DNA from: Cannabis sativa
Lineage: Eukaryota > Streptophyta > Magnoliopsida > Rosales > Cannabaceae
Reading direction: 5' to 3'
DNA length: 64,000 nucleotides
NCBI RefSeq assembly: GCF_029168945.1
Contig: NC_083605.1
Span: 36,159,280-36,223,279 of the forward strand
Part shown: positions 54,949 through 64,000 of the stretch, in pieces
Numbering within the stretch: position 1 is the first letter of the stretch
Layout of the letters: each line of letters starts with the position of its first letter
Position numbers and translations under genes: made by a program
The notes under the pieces: model-generated
The model's database searches: none
Told to the model about the DNA's origin: nothing
What the model saw: the letters and a program-made list of their open reading frames with translations, nothing else

Positions 54949-55644
54949 TTAGTCTTCTAGAAAGCCAAGGTCGATTCCAGCAAAAGTCTTTAAGTCGTTA
55001 TTAAACAAATCATCGTCATTAGTATCAACATCATCCGCAACAGTAGGAACGACATCATTATTATGATCATCGCCAACATTGTTCATAGAACTCAGCATCT
55101 TTATACGTCGGTGGAGTTGCTCCAAATAAGAGCTCTGAACCAATAAATGTTGCTGATGATCATGATTTTTATTTTCCAAACGAAGCTTAGGGATATGGAC
55201 AAGTTTCTCCACAGCCAGTCGTAGAGTGAGACTCTGTCCATCACCGTACTTCAACTTGGTCTGAACCACACTGTTGATGGACTCAGAGACCATCCTCGCC
55301 ATCTTGTCAAACCAAACACGTTTTATCATGGGTCGACAGCGCTGATCTTGTTTTTTAAAATACATGTTATCCAAGGTGAATGGGATTTCCACAGTTGAGA
55401 ACATTTTGCAAACTAGTGCCAGTAATGACTCCTCTGTTGATTCATATAATTCATCTATGGGGTATACAAAATGGACAGTGGAATTGTGGTTAACGACAGT
55501 GTGATGATTATTATGGTAATGGTACTTCTGGATGGTGTTGAACTCTATCGTGAGTAAATCATCATTATAATCATACACATCTGGGTCTGCCTCCACAGTT
55601 ATTTCCATGTATACCAAAACTTTAGAGTTTAGTTTAGTACCCAT
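54949..55644 (-). CDS. 231-aa protein of unknown function, unit 3 copy
   Basis: Open from ATG 55642-55644, 231 codons, with the same translated sequence as the unit 1 copy. It keeps 184 bp of its upstream region, including the TATAATTA-like box, before CACTA 2 begins at 55829. The CACTA could therefore supply or block regulatory sequence. The divergent 240-aa partner is not visible; if present it lies beyond the CACTA, outside the window. See the unit 1 copy for motifs and limits. Confidence 0.72.
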   Translation of the reverse strand: MGTKLNSKVLVYMEITVEADPDVYDYNDDLLTIEFNTIQKYHYHNNHHTVVNHNSTVHFVYPIDELYESTEESLLALVCKMFSTVEIPFTLDNMYFKKQDQRCRPMIKRVWFDKMARMVSESINSVVQTKLKYGDGQSLTLRLAVEKLVHIPKLRLENKNHDHQQHLLVQSSYLEQLHRRIKMLSSMNNVGDDHNNDVVPTVADDVDTNDDDLFNNDLKTFAGIDLGFLED

Positions 55645-55828
55645 ACTTTAATTGATTATAGTCTTATACGTACCTACGTCCGATCGAGAACTGCTATGAC
55701 TAGCTATGGGTGGGTAGTGTGAGTACTTAATTATAAAGATTATTTATCTATACGAATATATAGATTATTAAATTGCTCATATATAATTCTAATTTGGTTA
55801 GGAATTAATATGATAATTACTCAACCTC
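55645..55828. promoter_or_regulatory. Shared promoter region cut by CACTA 2
   Basis: Matches 22303-22486 and stops at CAACCTC, where units 1 and 2 continue ATTAAAAAAAG. The 240-aa side of the shared promoter, with its TATA run, has been separated by the insertion. Confidence 0.6.
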
Positions 55829-55849
55829 CACTACTACAAGGAAAGGCCT

Positions 55850-56150
55850 TTTATCCCGGTTTTTAAGGCTTTTTATCCCGGTTTTCGCTAATATAAAAAT
55901 CGGGATGTATGCCAGTGGGATAAAAAGTATTTAAAAAACCGGGATAAAAGGGGTACTTTTTATCCCGGTTTTTTAGAAAAAACCGGGATAAAAAGTACCC
56001 CTTTTATCCCGGTTTTTAGAGAAAAGTGGGATAAAAGGGTACTTTTGATCCCACTTTTGATGAAAAAAGTGGGATAAAATGTACCCTTTTATCCCACTTT
56101 TTATGAAAAAACTGGGATAAAAAGGTGCATTTTATCCCACTTTTTTTTTA
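55850..56150. repeat. CACTA 2 subterminal repeat array
   Basis: Repeated TTTTATCCCGGTTTTT and TTTTATCCCACTTTTT with their complements (AAACCGGGATAAAA, AAAGTGGGATAAAA). The motif differs completely from that of CACTA 1, so the two elements belong to different families. Confidence 0.9.
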
Positions 56151-56458
56151 TATATAAAATTTAAAAGTGACCTTTAATTTGAAATGTATATATAGATTTT
56201 TTATTTTTTTCTTTTAATTTTATTACATTTCATTTCATTTATTTTTTTTTTCAATAATAATAAATATAATTTTTATTTTTATAATTATATAGCGTATGTA
56301 TAAAAAAAACTTAATTTAAAATAAATGATTAATATCATTTTTAATAACAACAATAATAATTTGTAAGTTCAATTCTAAATAACACTTTACATATTATGCA
56401 TAAATCTCTAAATTAAATACTACACATTGTCTAAAAAAATACAATAAAAGACTACTAG
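56151..56458. other. AT-rich 3' untranslated region of CACTA 2
   Basis: Between the motif array and the end of the protease-encoding gene. No coding frame seen. Confidence 0.6.
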
Positions 56459-59400
56459 TTAATTTTTATATATCAAGGGAAGCAATTGACTTAACCACTG
56501 TTGTCGAAGCGGTAAGAGATGATCGTCCTCAGAATATTGGGATAGGCCGCCAAACTGTCAATTTAAAAAAAATAAAACTAATTAAGAAGATAATACTTTT
56601 ATATGTTTGTATTTATAGTAAAGATGAGTATATACTTACTTTTGCTTTTATGGCTTCAATGGGATTTGAATGTTGAAGCATATCACGAATGTAAGTTAGT
56701 ACATAGTAACCACATTCGTAATTGTATGGTTGCTTTGGACAAGCAAAGGTCCATATCTCCGGTCCATTTTTGCCAAATACAATAGCATTTGAACTAATAT
56801 TTGCATATGCACTGTTAAAGACATTAAAAAAAATTATAATTTAAGCTTTTAGAATTTATTAATTGATGATTATATTAGAATGAATAACTTAAAGTTCTAA
56901 ACTTACGCCTTTATCATCTGAGCAATGTCTGACGGGATTTTAGATTTAAGCGGGTTTAAGAATACAACTCTTCCCGATGTCATTGCTATAATCAACATCC
57001 AATGCTTGCTGAAAAAAGTAACAATGTTATATTAATATAAAAATAAATATCATAGGAAAAGTGAATGAGATGTGTGATTCTTACCCTATGTTCCATGGTA
57101 TAAAATAGTATTGTCCTACATGAGTCATAGTGTTTAACCAAATTGATAATTGATTGATGGCTATCACCTTGTCCTGCTCATTGTTATAACTAAGAAGCTC
57201 GACATCATAAAACTTGTATAACTCTTTTTGTCTTTGATTTAAATTTTCCCAAATGCATCTGTTTAAAAAAGAAAAAAAAAATCAAATAGAGTCCTAAAAA
57301 ATGGGCGAGTTTCCCTTATTTCCATAACATTCCCGAAATTTTTTTAAGTGCATAGCAATACAACAAATGGGTAGAATTTTTCCTTATATCTCCACACAGT
57401 CAATCAAACCCAGAACCTACTTCCCTACGGATGAATATCTAAGATATTCAAACTCCACTAACATAATATATGACTATATGATATATTAATCAAAGTTAAT
57501 GAAATACCTTAGTCCAAATAGCATAGCTGAACCCGTAAGTTCATCTTGGGTGGCCACTTGTATGACATCTTCGGAAGTTATGTAGATGTGAACTCGGTAG
57601 AATAAGGATGGGTTAACAGGAACCCTCACAAACTCATTTTTACCTTTTACTCTCATATATTCCAAGAACATGGCCTGAAGAGAAATATGAGTCTTGTCAA
57701 GTACCTCTGCAATGAATTTCTCATAAGATTTAGTGGAATCAAGATGTTCCACTATCTTCTCTTTTCCTTTACATTTCTCTTTCCCCTTCGAGTTGTTTGA
57801 ACTATGAAGCTTCTTAATTAGAGAACCCTACATAATTACAAGTAAAATTGTAATACAATTCATATATAATTTAACATTAATGTAAATACAAGTAAATTAT
57901 TCCATACCTCTTCAGTCAAAATCAATTCCCTAGGCCAAGGAACCAATTTGTTACATGCATCACAAACATAGCGTATTGCACCTCTTGGATATGGGATTTC
58001 AGCTTCCCCTTGAATAACTTGTGTGATTTGAACCCGTGCATAATCATTTGTAATTATGTCACCATGATATGAAAAGTAACCAACTGCCTCAATTATGACA
58101 CCCTCAGCCACAACATTGTCAATGTTATCCGAACATAATTTTACACTTTGACTTACATCCTCATAGTCCATTGGTTCTTGGTGTTCATAGTTGCCACTCG
58201 GTTCTTGGTGTTCATAGTTGCCACTCGGTTCTTGGTCTTCATTTTCCAAGGGTTGTTCTTGTTCTTCATAGATGTCGGTCGGTTCTTGGTCTTCATTTGC
58301 CAAGGGTTGTTCTTGTTCTTCATAGATGTCGGTCGGTTCTTGGTCTTCATGCCATTTGTTCATTTCTATATTCATTGTCTAAGGCTTGAAGCTCTTCTGT
58401 TTGTGCATTTTTTTCTGCTTTTAGCCTTTCAATTTCAGCTTTTAATCTTTTGATTTCAGCGACATGTTCACTATCGACATTGACCTCAACTCTTTTCTTT
58501 CTTTGAGTTCTACCAAACACGGTAGAAATCTTGGCAAATGACCTGCAACATAATGTACCAACTTAGTTAGACTCTAAAATATATATATATATAAAAAAAA
58601 AGAAGTAATATGACTCAATTAAAGAAACATCATACCCAGCAGCTCTAACACGACCTGGGTGCTCAGGTGTGCCTAAAGCTTGCGTTAAGATATCATTCCG
58701 ACCCTTAGCTTCGATTTCACCAGTACTAACTTTCTCTTTTAATTCATTCTATGAAACAAACCAATGACAAAGTTAGTAACAAAAATAAATGTTATTGTTT
58801 TTTCTTACCATAATTGACATACTTACTATTTTCTGCTCAATTTCCTTGTCATATTCTGCGATCAAAATATTGTTCTTTGTCCGTGCTCTCATCCAGAGTT
58901 GGTATCTCTCAACATTGTCAACACCGAGTTCTTTTTTCTATATATAAAAACTAGATTAAATTCTATTGGCGTGATTAAAATTTAACATTGTAAAAGAAGT
59001 GATACAAGCTACTTACCAAATCTTGTTCGACGTTGGGCATGCCTCTACGAGATGAACGATGATGAGATAGATTCATCCTGGCTCTGGCGACTTGCGCTTC
59101 ACTCAAAGCCTACACAATATAATCAAAATTAGAAACAACTTCATAAAATAAACTATCAACAAAGATTACTAAGTGGAATTGTACCAGAAATTCAGGGGTA
59201 AGACGAGTTAGAACAAATTCATTCCAGTCTTTATTGTTAAGTTACGGATACTTCTGCGGAGTAGCACGAAGTTCTTCTATCCTACCACTTTTAGCAATCG
59301 GGAGGATAATCGTCCGGGTCAGGAGCTTCTTGAAACTTTTCATCATTTTCCCCGCATCTGATAGTAGTTTAGGCTTATACGTTTCTGGAAGCTCGAAAGC

Positions 59401-59745
59401 ATCCTAAAATCACAAAAAGAATTGATTAGTACCCATTAACAGTGTTGAATTAAATGTGTTGAAATATATATTGAAAAAAAATTTAAGTCTTACGTATGTG
59501 TCTTTCCATATTTTCTCCTTGAGTTTCGAATCTACATGTCTCCAATCATCATAAGTTAGAGGGACTGTAGATCTTGCTTTAACCCCAATCCATGATTGCA
59601 TATCTGCATATGCTGTTCCTATAGGTTCTCCTTTCTCATTCCACTCTAGTTTTGTCTTGCGTCCTTGAGCTTTCAGATTGTTGATGTCATTCTTTTTTGT
59701 CCTGCCTCGTCCTTTTGGCTTATTTGCATCCTTTTGCTTTGTCAT
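56459..59745 (-). pseudogene. CACTA 2 second gene with C-terminal Ulp1-type (C48) cysteine protease
   Basis: A multi-exon minus-strand gene starting MTKQKDANKPKGRGR. Early exons give KLEWNEKGEPIGTAYADMQS and then DWNEFVLTRLTPEFL, the layout of plant CACTA/Ptta proteins, with an in-frame TAA near 59250. Middle exons give a coiled coil (EIKRLKAEIERLKAEK), an acidic repeat region and CDACNKLVPWPRELI. The last exons form a C48 protease: QLSIWLNTMTHVGQYYFIPW (57085-57258), SKHWMLIIAM with the catalytic His and FLNPLK at the acidic position (about 56907-57009), and PKQPYNYECGYYVLTYIRD with the oxyanion Gln region and catalytic Cys (about 56640-56812). The acidic residue is Asn here. A frame break near 58370 adds to the TAA, so the gene is likely dead. 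Ulp1-like domains in plant transposons are known. Confidence 0.75.
58153..58350 (-). repeat. Two in-frame tandem repeats in the CACTA 2 second gene
   Basis: A 63-bp unit twice (encoding EDQEPTDIYEEQEQPLAN-like repeats) next to a 27-bp unit twice (YEHQEPSGN). Both unit lengths are multiples of three, so the frame is preserved. The result is an acidic Glu/Gln/Pro spacer between coiled coil and downstream domains. Confidence 0.85.
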
Positions 59746-60075
59746 CTGCAAGAAATACACTAATTAAATCGTTTAGTAGGAAACATCATACTGAAAACAT
59801 CATACCTACTCACTAAACATCATTTGTATTAACACATTATTAGTAAACTAAACATCATACCTACTCATTTAACACGTTTTCTTTTCTTTTTAGATGATGC
59901 ACAATCAACCCATATCCCTTCACTAACATCGCTTCTAATGTATTCATCATCATCATCTTCATATGTATCATTGAGTTCATCGACTTGTTCGTGTATCCGT
60001 TGATGATCAACAAAACTATCATGACATAAATCAACATTTTCTTCTTCATTTTCGTTATCTAAATGTTGTCGCTCT

Positions 60076-60510
60076 TGTGACAGTCAGTAGTCCCGTGATC
60101 CGTAAGGGGAAATACCGGGTAAGCTGTGCAATCCCACATCGCCTGGGGAAGGTCTAGTGGGATGATTCTGAGACTGTGTAGGTATGGGACTACACAGTTA
60201 AAGAGAGCTTAAATGGATTGATTGGTACTACCTATATCAACAAGGTGCATCTTGTTTTTCGGTAGCCCATCACGAAAGAACTCCACAGTTAAGCGTGCTT
60301 GGCTTGGGAGCAATTTCAAGGATGGGTGACCTCCTGGGAAGTTTTCCCAGGATGCGTGCGAGTGAGGACAAAGCACGCTGAAAACACTCGTGTTGGTTTG
60401 TAGGGTCAGTCATCAATCCGGGAAGCAGCCAGAGTGACGTACTCGTGTATAAGAGCCATTTATTCCGTGGGTGTAAGGACCCAATGGAGGCTTGAAGCGG
60501 GGACGTTACA
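60076..60510 (+). mobile_element. Solo LTR of a Cassandra-type TRIM element
   Basis: 435 bp, TGTGACAG to GTTACA, flanked by the perfect 5-bp duplication GCTCT (60071-60075 and 60511-60515). It contains a 5S-rRNA-like segment, the hallmark of Cassandra LTRs. No internal sequence or second LTR is present, so unequal recombination left a solo LTR. It lies inside the DUF4216 exon of CACTA 2 and is therefore younger than that element's gene. The LTR plus duplicated site adds 440 bp, which also shifts frame. Confidence 0.88.
60266..60342 (+). other. 5S-rRNA-like segment with Pol III internal promoter boxes
   Basis: Contains GAACTCCACAGTTAAGCGTG and GGATGGGTGACCTCCTGGGA, matching the box A and box C regions of plant 5S rRNA. 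The 5' third and the 3' end of 5S rRNA do not match, so it is an LTR-borne 5S-derived promoter and not a 5S gene. Confidence 0.85.
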
Positions 60511-62883
60511 GCTCTGGTGTCCGTAAAACAACTGACCATTTAGAATCAATGGGATCAGTTATGTAAAATACTTGTTTCGCTTGGGTAGCCATGATAAAAG
60601 GATCGTTCTTGCTACCTCTTTTGCTTAAATCAACCAAAGTGAAACCAAGTTCGTCTGTTCTAACTCCGCCTTTATTCTCCACCCAAGAGCATTTAGGAAG
60701 TGGAATTCGAAGCAATCCATAATCAAGCTCCCAAATTTCATCAACAACCCCGTAATATGTCATAGTGGATTGCACCGGGTTTCTGTCCTTTGTTGATGCA
60801 AAATGCATTGCTTCTGCAACAATACTTACTCCACTATTTTGAACCGTTCGAGCATCATCTCTTTCCTTTGTATGAAATCTTTTCCCCCCCACAATGTAAG
60901 CATGATGCTTTACTACTTGAGTATCTGGTCCAAACGATATGTATTCTAACTCTTTCGACACACCATGATCAATAGCTAGAATGGTATTCTTTAACCATCC
61001 AATAAATGTTTTACGATGCTCCTCTAGTACCCATCTCTGTTTATTCTTGACCTTAGTTGGAATCATTGATTGTAATAATTCCAAGTGATCACTGAAACGA
61101 TATAGTATAAGTCATATCAAATTTCATTTGAAGTAGAAGAATATAAAGTATAAAGTTGAATAGAAAATACATAACTTACGTTATATATGGTTGGACTTCA
61201 GGGTTATTCTCAAGCACAAGCAAATGAGCTTGATCCAATTCCGATCTAGATACAGTCACCATTGATCCTTTCCCTCGTAATCCTCTATCAACCCCGTTTG
61301 AATGATTTCGTGGCTTGCTAAGTCCGATTGCATCAACTCCTGCTATGTACTCCGTGCAAAATTCCACTGCCTCCTCTGATATATAACACTCAACCATACA
61401 AGCTTCAGGCCGATTGTGATTACGCACGTAACCTTTCAATACCTTCATATTTCGTTCAAATGGATACATCCATCTCGCCCAAACTGGCCCACACAACTTC
61501 GCTTCTCTTACTAGATGGACCATCAAATGTATCATGATGTCAAAGAATGATGGAGGGAAATATTTTTCAAGATTGCATAGAGTTTTAACTATGTCATCAT
61601 GCAATGAATTCAATTTCTTCATTTCTAATTCTTTCCCACACAATTGATTAAAGAATATGCAAACCTTTGTCAAAGTTTGTCGAACTTTTTTAGGTAAGAC
61701 TGATCGAATGGCAATTGGAAGTAATTGTTGCATTAACGTGTGACAATCATGCGTACAACTCTTTCAAGTCATCAACTAATGGTGCCAAATAAACATCGAT
61801 ATCATGTCCCGGCTGTTTAGGCCCTGAAATCATTAGCGATAACATCGTAAATTTCCTTTTCATCACCAACCAAGGAGGAAGGTTGTACATAACAAGAAAC
61901 ACAGGCCATGAACTATGTCGGCTGCTAAGAGATCTATGTGGATTTACTCCATCGGCTGATAGACCAAGCCGTAGATGTCTTGGTTCAGCTGCGAAGTCTG
62001 GATTCAAATAATTTACTTTTTTCCAAGCCTGTGAATCAGCAGGATGTCGGAGTTTACCGTCTTTCACTCGCCTTTTCTCGTGCCATAATAAGTTTTCAGC
62101 AGTTTCTGCACTTCGATAGAACCGCTTCAGTCGCGGAATTAAAGGCATGTACCACAAGACTTTCTCTGGAATAAGTTTTCGGATCTCCTTACTCTTGTTC
62201 GGCTTGTACCGTGGCAAACCACATTCCGGACAAGTGTCCATGTGGGCATGCTCTTTACGATATAAAATGCAATCATTTGGACATGCATGAATCTTCTCAT
62301 ACTTCAACCCTATCGAACTTAAAGTTTTCTTCACCTCATATGTCGACTCTGGAAAGCAATTTTCCATCGGCAGGATCTCTTTAAAAGCAGATAGAAATTG
62401 ACTAAAACACTTATCACTTACTCCATTCTCCGCCTTTATGTTATAAAATTTCACCATAGTTGATAGTCGGCGTTTTTCACAACCACTAAATAACGACTTA
62501 TCTGCATCTCTAACCATGCTATCAAATTTTTCAGGATCATGAATAAACTCTTCTTGAGCATCATCAAGCAATTCTGTAGGATGATCATCACAATCATTAC
62601 TTTCAAAATGATCATCGACCCCTCGCCTACCTAACGGATATGGGTCTCCCTTCATCGATTCCCCATGCCAATACCATTTAGTATAACTTTTATCGATTCC
62701 ACGACAAAATACATGATTCTTTAACATGGTAATATTTCCTTTTGATATATTACCACAATCGACACAAGGACAGCGAATTTTTTCAGGATCGCTACAATTC
62801 TTTAGGGCAAACTCTAAAAAGTTATTAAATCCTTCTACGAATTGTGGGGTTTCTCTCTTCTCTTCCATCCATGACTTATCCAT

Positions 62884-64000
62884 TTTAAAAATAAAAATAA
62901 AATTCCTAACAAACAAGATTGAAATAAAAAACTTACAAGTTGCTAGAAAAATTTAAAGCACACTTAGTAATTAAATATTAAAACACATGTTCGTTTAAGA
63001 ATCCTAAAAAAAATTGGCCATAGTTTCCCTATTTCTACAACATTTCTCAAATTAATAACTATCTAACAATGCACGCAAGTAAATCAGATAACAAGAAAAA
63101 TTAATCAAAATAGCATTTAACAATATAATAATTGTCACCCATCCGACCGCAGTACATTTATATCGCAGAATCTACTTCACTATGGATGAATATCTAACAT
63201 ATTCAAACTCCTCTAATAGCTTTAGAATTAGTAAAATAAGGAGTGTAAATATCAGCGAACAGAACCAACCTTGTCTTAGCTCCTTGAAAGCTTTTCAGAA
63301 ACTTCACCTTTCTCTCATCATCTGTTGTAATTAAATTAAATTAGAATTTCAGTCAACTCAACTCATTCAATGACAGGGAGAACAAAACTCAGTACAGCAA
63401 AAGCAAAAGCATTTAAAGAAAACTCTGGAGTGAAAATACAAAATTGGTACATCGTGGGGTGCACATTAGAATTTCAATAAAAGAAAATATTGACTCTAAA
63501 TTTTTCTTTGCATAGCTCTTCATAGTTCTTTTTCAACAATAGAAAGAGGACATCCTAATATGGTACCCACCAGCCCATACAATGGAATCATTCCACATGA
63601 GCTGGTCCTTTTGTATAAGATAGATAGATATGGTGAATGGTAATGATACTATCATTTCCATTAAATGGGCGGGGCCCACTAGAGTATGCAAATCAACATA
63701 TGGTGTGATATTACATTTATAAACCATATAAATATAAATATAAAAACAAAGTAGAATTGAAAGGGTGAAACAGGCCCTCCATTTCATGCACACATGTATG
63801 AATATATAATATGTATTACTTGTTGAAGACAGAGCATGTACTTTTGTTACGAGTAAAAGTTCAGTTTTTTATTGACAAATATTCTTAGTAATGGTTCATT
63901 ATAACTTTAACAAACATGGAAAATTGGCTGCTCAAGTTTTTCTTGGTTCATTATATACAATCATATCTATTTTTGACTTGCTATAATTCTGCGCCTCAAT
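62884..64000. other. Upstream region of CACTA 2 transposase, no gene seen
   Basis: Leader, intron or promoter sequence of the minus-strand transposase. The stretch at about 63005-63215 resembles 57297-57462 in an intron of the second gene (both contain GGATGAATATCTAA and ATATTCAAACTCC). An 86-codon frame at 63533-63793 lacks any recognisable domain. No CACTA terminus before the window ends. Confidence 0.5.

Larger units (their letters stand above)
41936..55828. repeat. Tandem segmental duplication, unit 3 (as far as visible)
   Basis: Starts at the same codons as units 1 and 2. It includes CACTA element 1 in place of the retrotransposon region, the kinase fragment, the longest version of the spacer (including 52560-53310, absent from both other units) and the third 231-aa gene. 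It is cut at 55829 by CACTA element 2. Confidence 0.88.
59865..62883 (-). pseudogene. TNP2-type CACTA transposase, core deleted and split by a solo LTR
   Basis: Starts MDKSWM at 62881-62883 with the Transpos_assoc domain (FVEGFNNFLEFALKN, RCPCVDCGN), then Transposase_21 sequence (CPNDCILYRKEHAHMDTCPECGLPRY, quoted here only in part: CPNDCILYRKE and CPECGLPRY; LRHPADSQAWK). At about 61750 the frame runs from LVDDLKEL straight into HDCHTLMQQLLP, skipping about 250 residues that CACTA 1 has between these motifs, with a frame change. DUF4218 (DIMIHLMVHLVREAKLCGPV) follows, then a DUF4216 exon (about 61084-60516). That exon is split by a Cassandra-type LTR and resumes at 60075 with an acidic tail ending SSKRKRVK (stop 59865-59867). 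Catalytically dead. Confidence 0.88.
55829..64000 (-). mobile_element. CACTA (En/Spm) element 2, right end beyond window
   Basis: Begins CACTACTACAAGGAAAGG right after CTC (55826-55828), with a subterminal array of TTTTATCCCGG motifs. The genes run right to left: a TNP2 transposase (59865-62883), then a gene ending in a Ulp1-type protease (56459-59745). No opposite terminus appears by 64000, so the element is at least 8.2 kb. The transposase core is deleted and a solo LTR has inserted in it, so this copy is non-autonomous. Confidence 0.88.

Noticed and set aside
1..55828. The repeated units as an assembly artefact
   Set aside because: Units differ by private deletions, insertions and point changes throughout, so they are separate sequences. 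Haplotype mis-joining cannot be excluded fully without reads.
60266..60342. A 5S rRNA gene
   Set aside because: Only the central promoter region matches 5S rRNA; the ends do not, and it lies inside an LTR with target duplications.

Overview
The window is plant nuclear DNA, most likely from a eudicot. It is AT-rich and intron-bearing, and holds LTR retrotransposons, CACTA, Mutator-like and Cassandra-type elements plus degraded receptor-like-kinase and exonuclease exons. I cannot name the species from sequence alone. Most of the window is one locus repeated in tandem at least three times and then reshaped by transposons and deletions.

The repeating unit is anchored by two divergently transcribed paralogous genes of unknown function: a 231-aa gene on the minus strand and a 240-aa gene on the plus strand, about 0.4 kb apart. 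Unit 1 (1-23408) starts in the last codons of an upstream 240-aa gene and ends with an intact 231/240 pair at 21607-23439. Unit 2 (23409-41935) ends with an intact 231-aa gene (40496-41191) and a 240-aa gene cut down by a 371-bp deletion. Unit 3 (from 41936) ends with an intact 231-aa gene (54949-55644), whose shared promoter is split by a CACTA element at 55829. All three 231-aa copies are open and nearly identical, while every 240-aa copy except one is damaged or out of view.

Units 1 and 2 carry the same insertion of a Tat-lineage Ty3/Gypsy retrotransposon in minus orientation, with the same GATAA target duplication, so it inserted before the duplication. Unit 2 keeps both LTRs, PBS, gag-protease, RT, RNase H, integrase, a spliced antisense gene and a six-copy 75-bp tandem repeat next to the 3' LTR. 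The unit 1 copy has lost gag and half of one LTR. A TAG codon followed by CAATTA separates gag-protease from pol in both copies and may be a readthrough stop.

Unit 3 lacks this retrotransposon. In its place is a CACTA element (42758-50630) that has lost its right terminus and joins directly to a kinase pseudogene. Unit 1 alone carries a 5.5-kb insert (15500-21039) bounded by 130-bp direct repeats and containing a Mutator-like element with a perfect 9-bp target duplication. The right end of the window (55829-64000) is a second, incomplete CACTA element on the minus strand. It has an internally deleted transposase, a second gene ending in a Ulp1-type (C48) protease domain, and a solo Cassandra-type LTR with a 5S-rRNA-like segment inside its transposase gene.

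Only the 231-aa genes and one 240-aa gene look like intact host genes. The rest is transposon genes, gene fragments and noncoding repeats. Exon boundaries were read by eye from GT/AG sites and homologous protein motifs; no alignment or database search was run.
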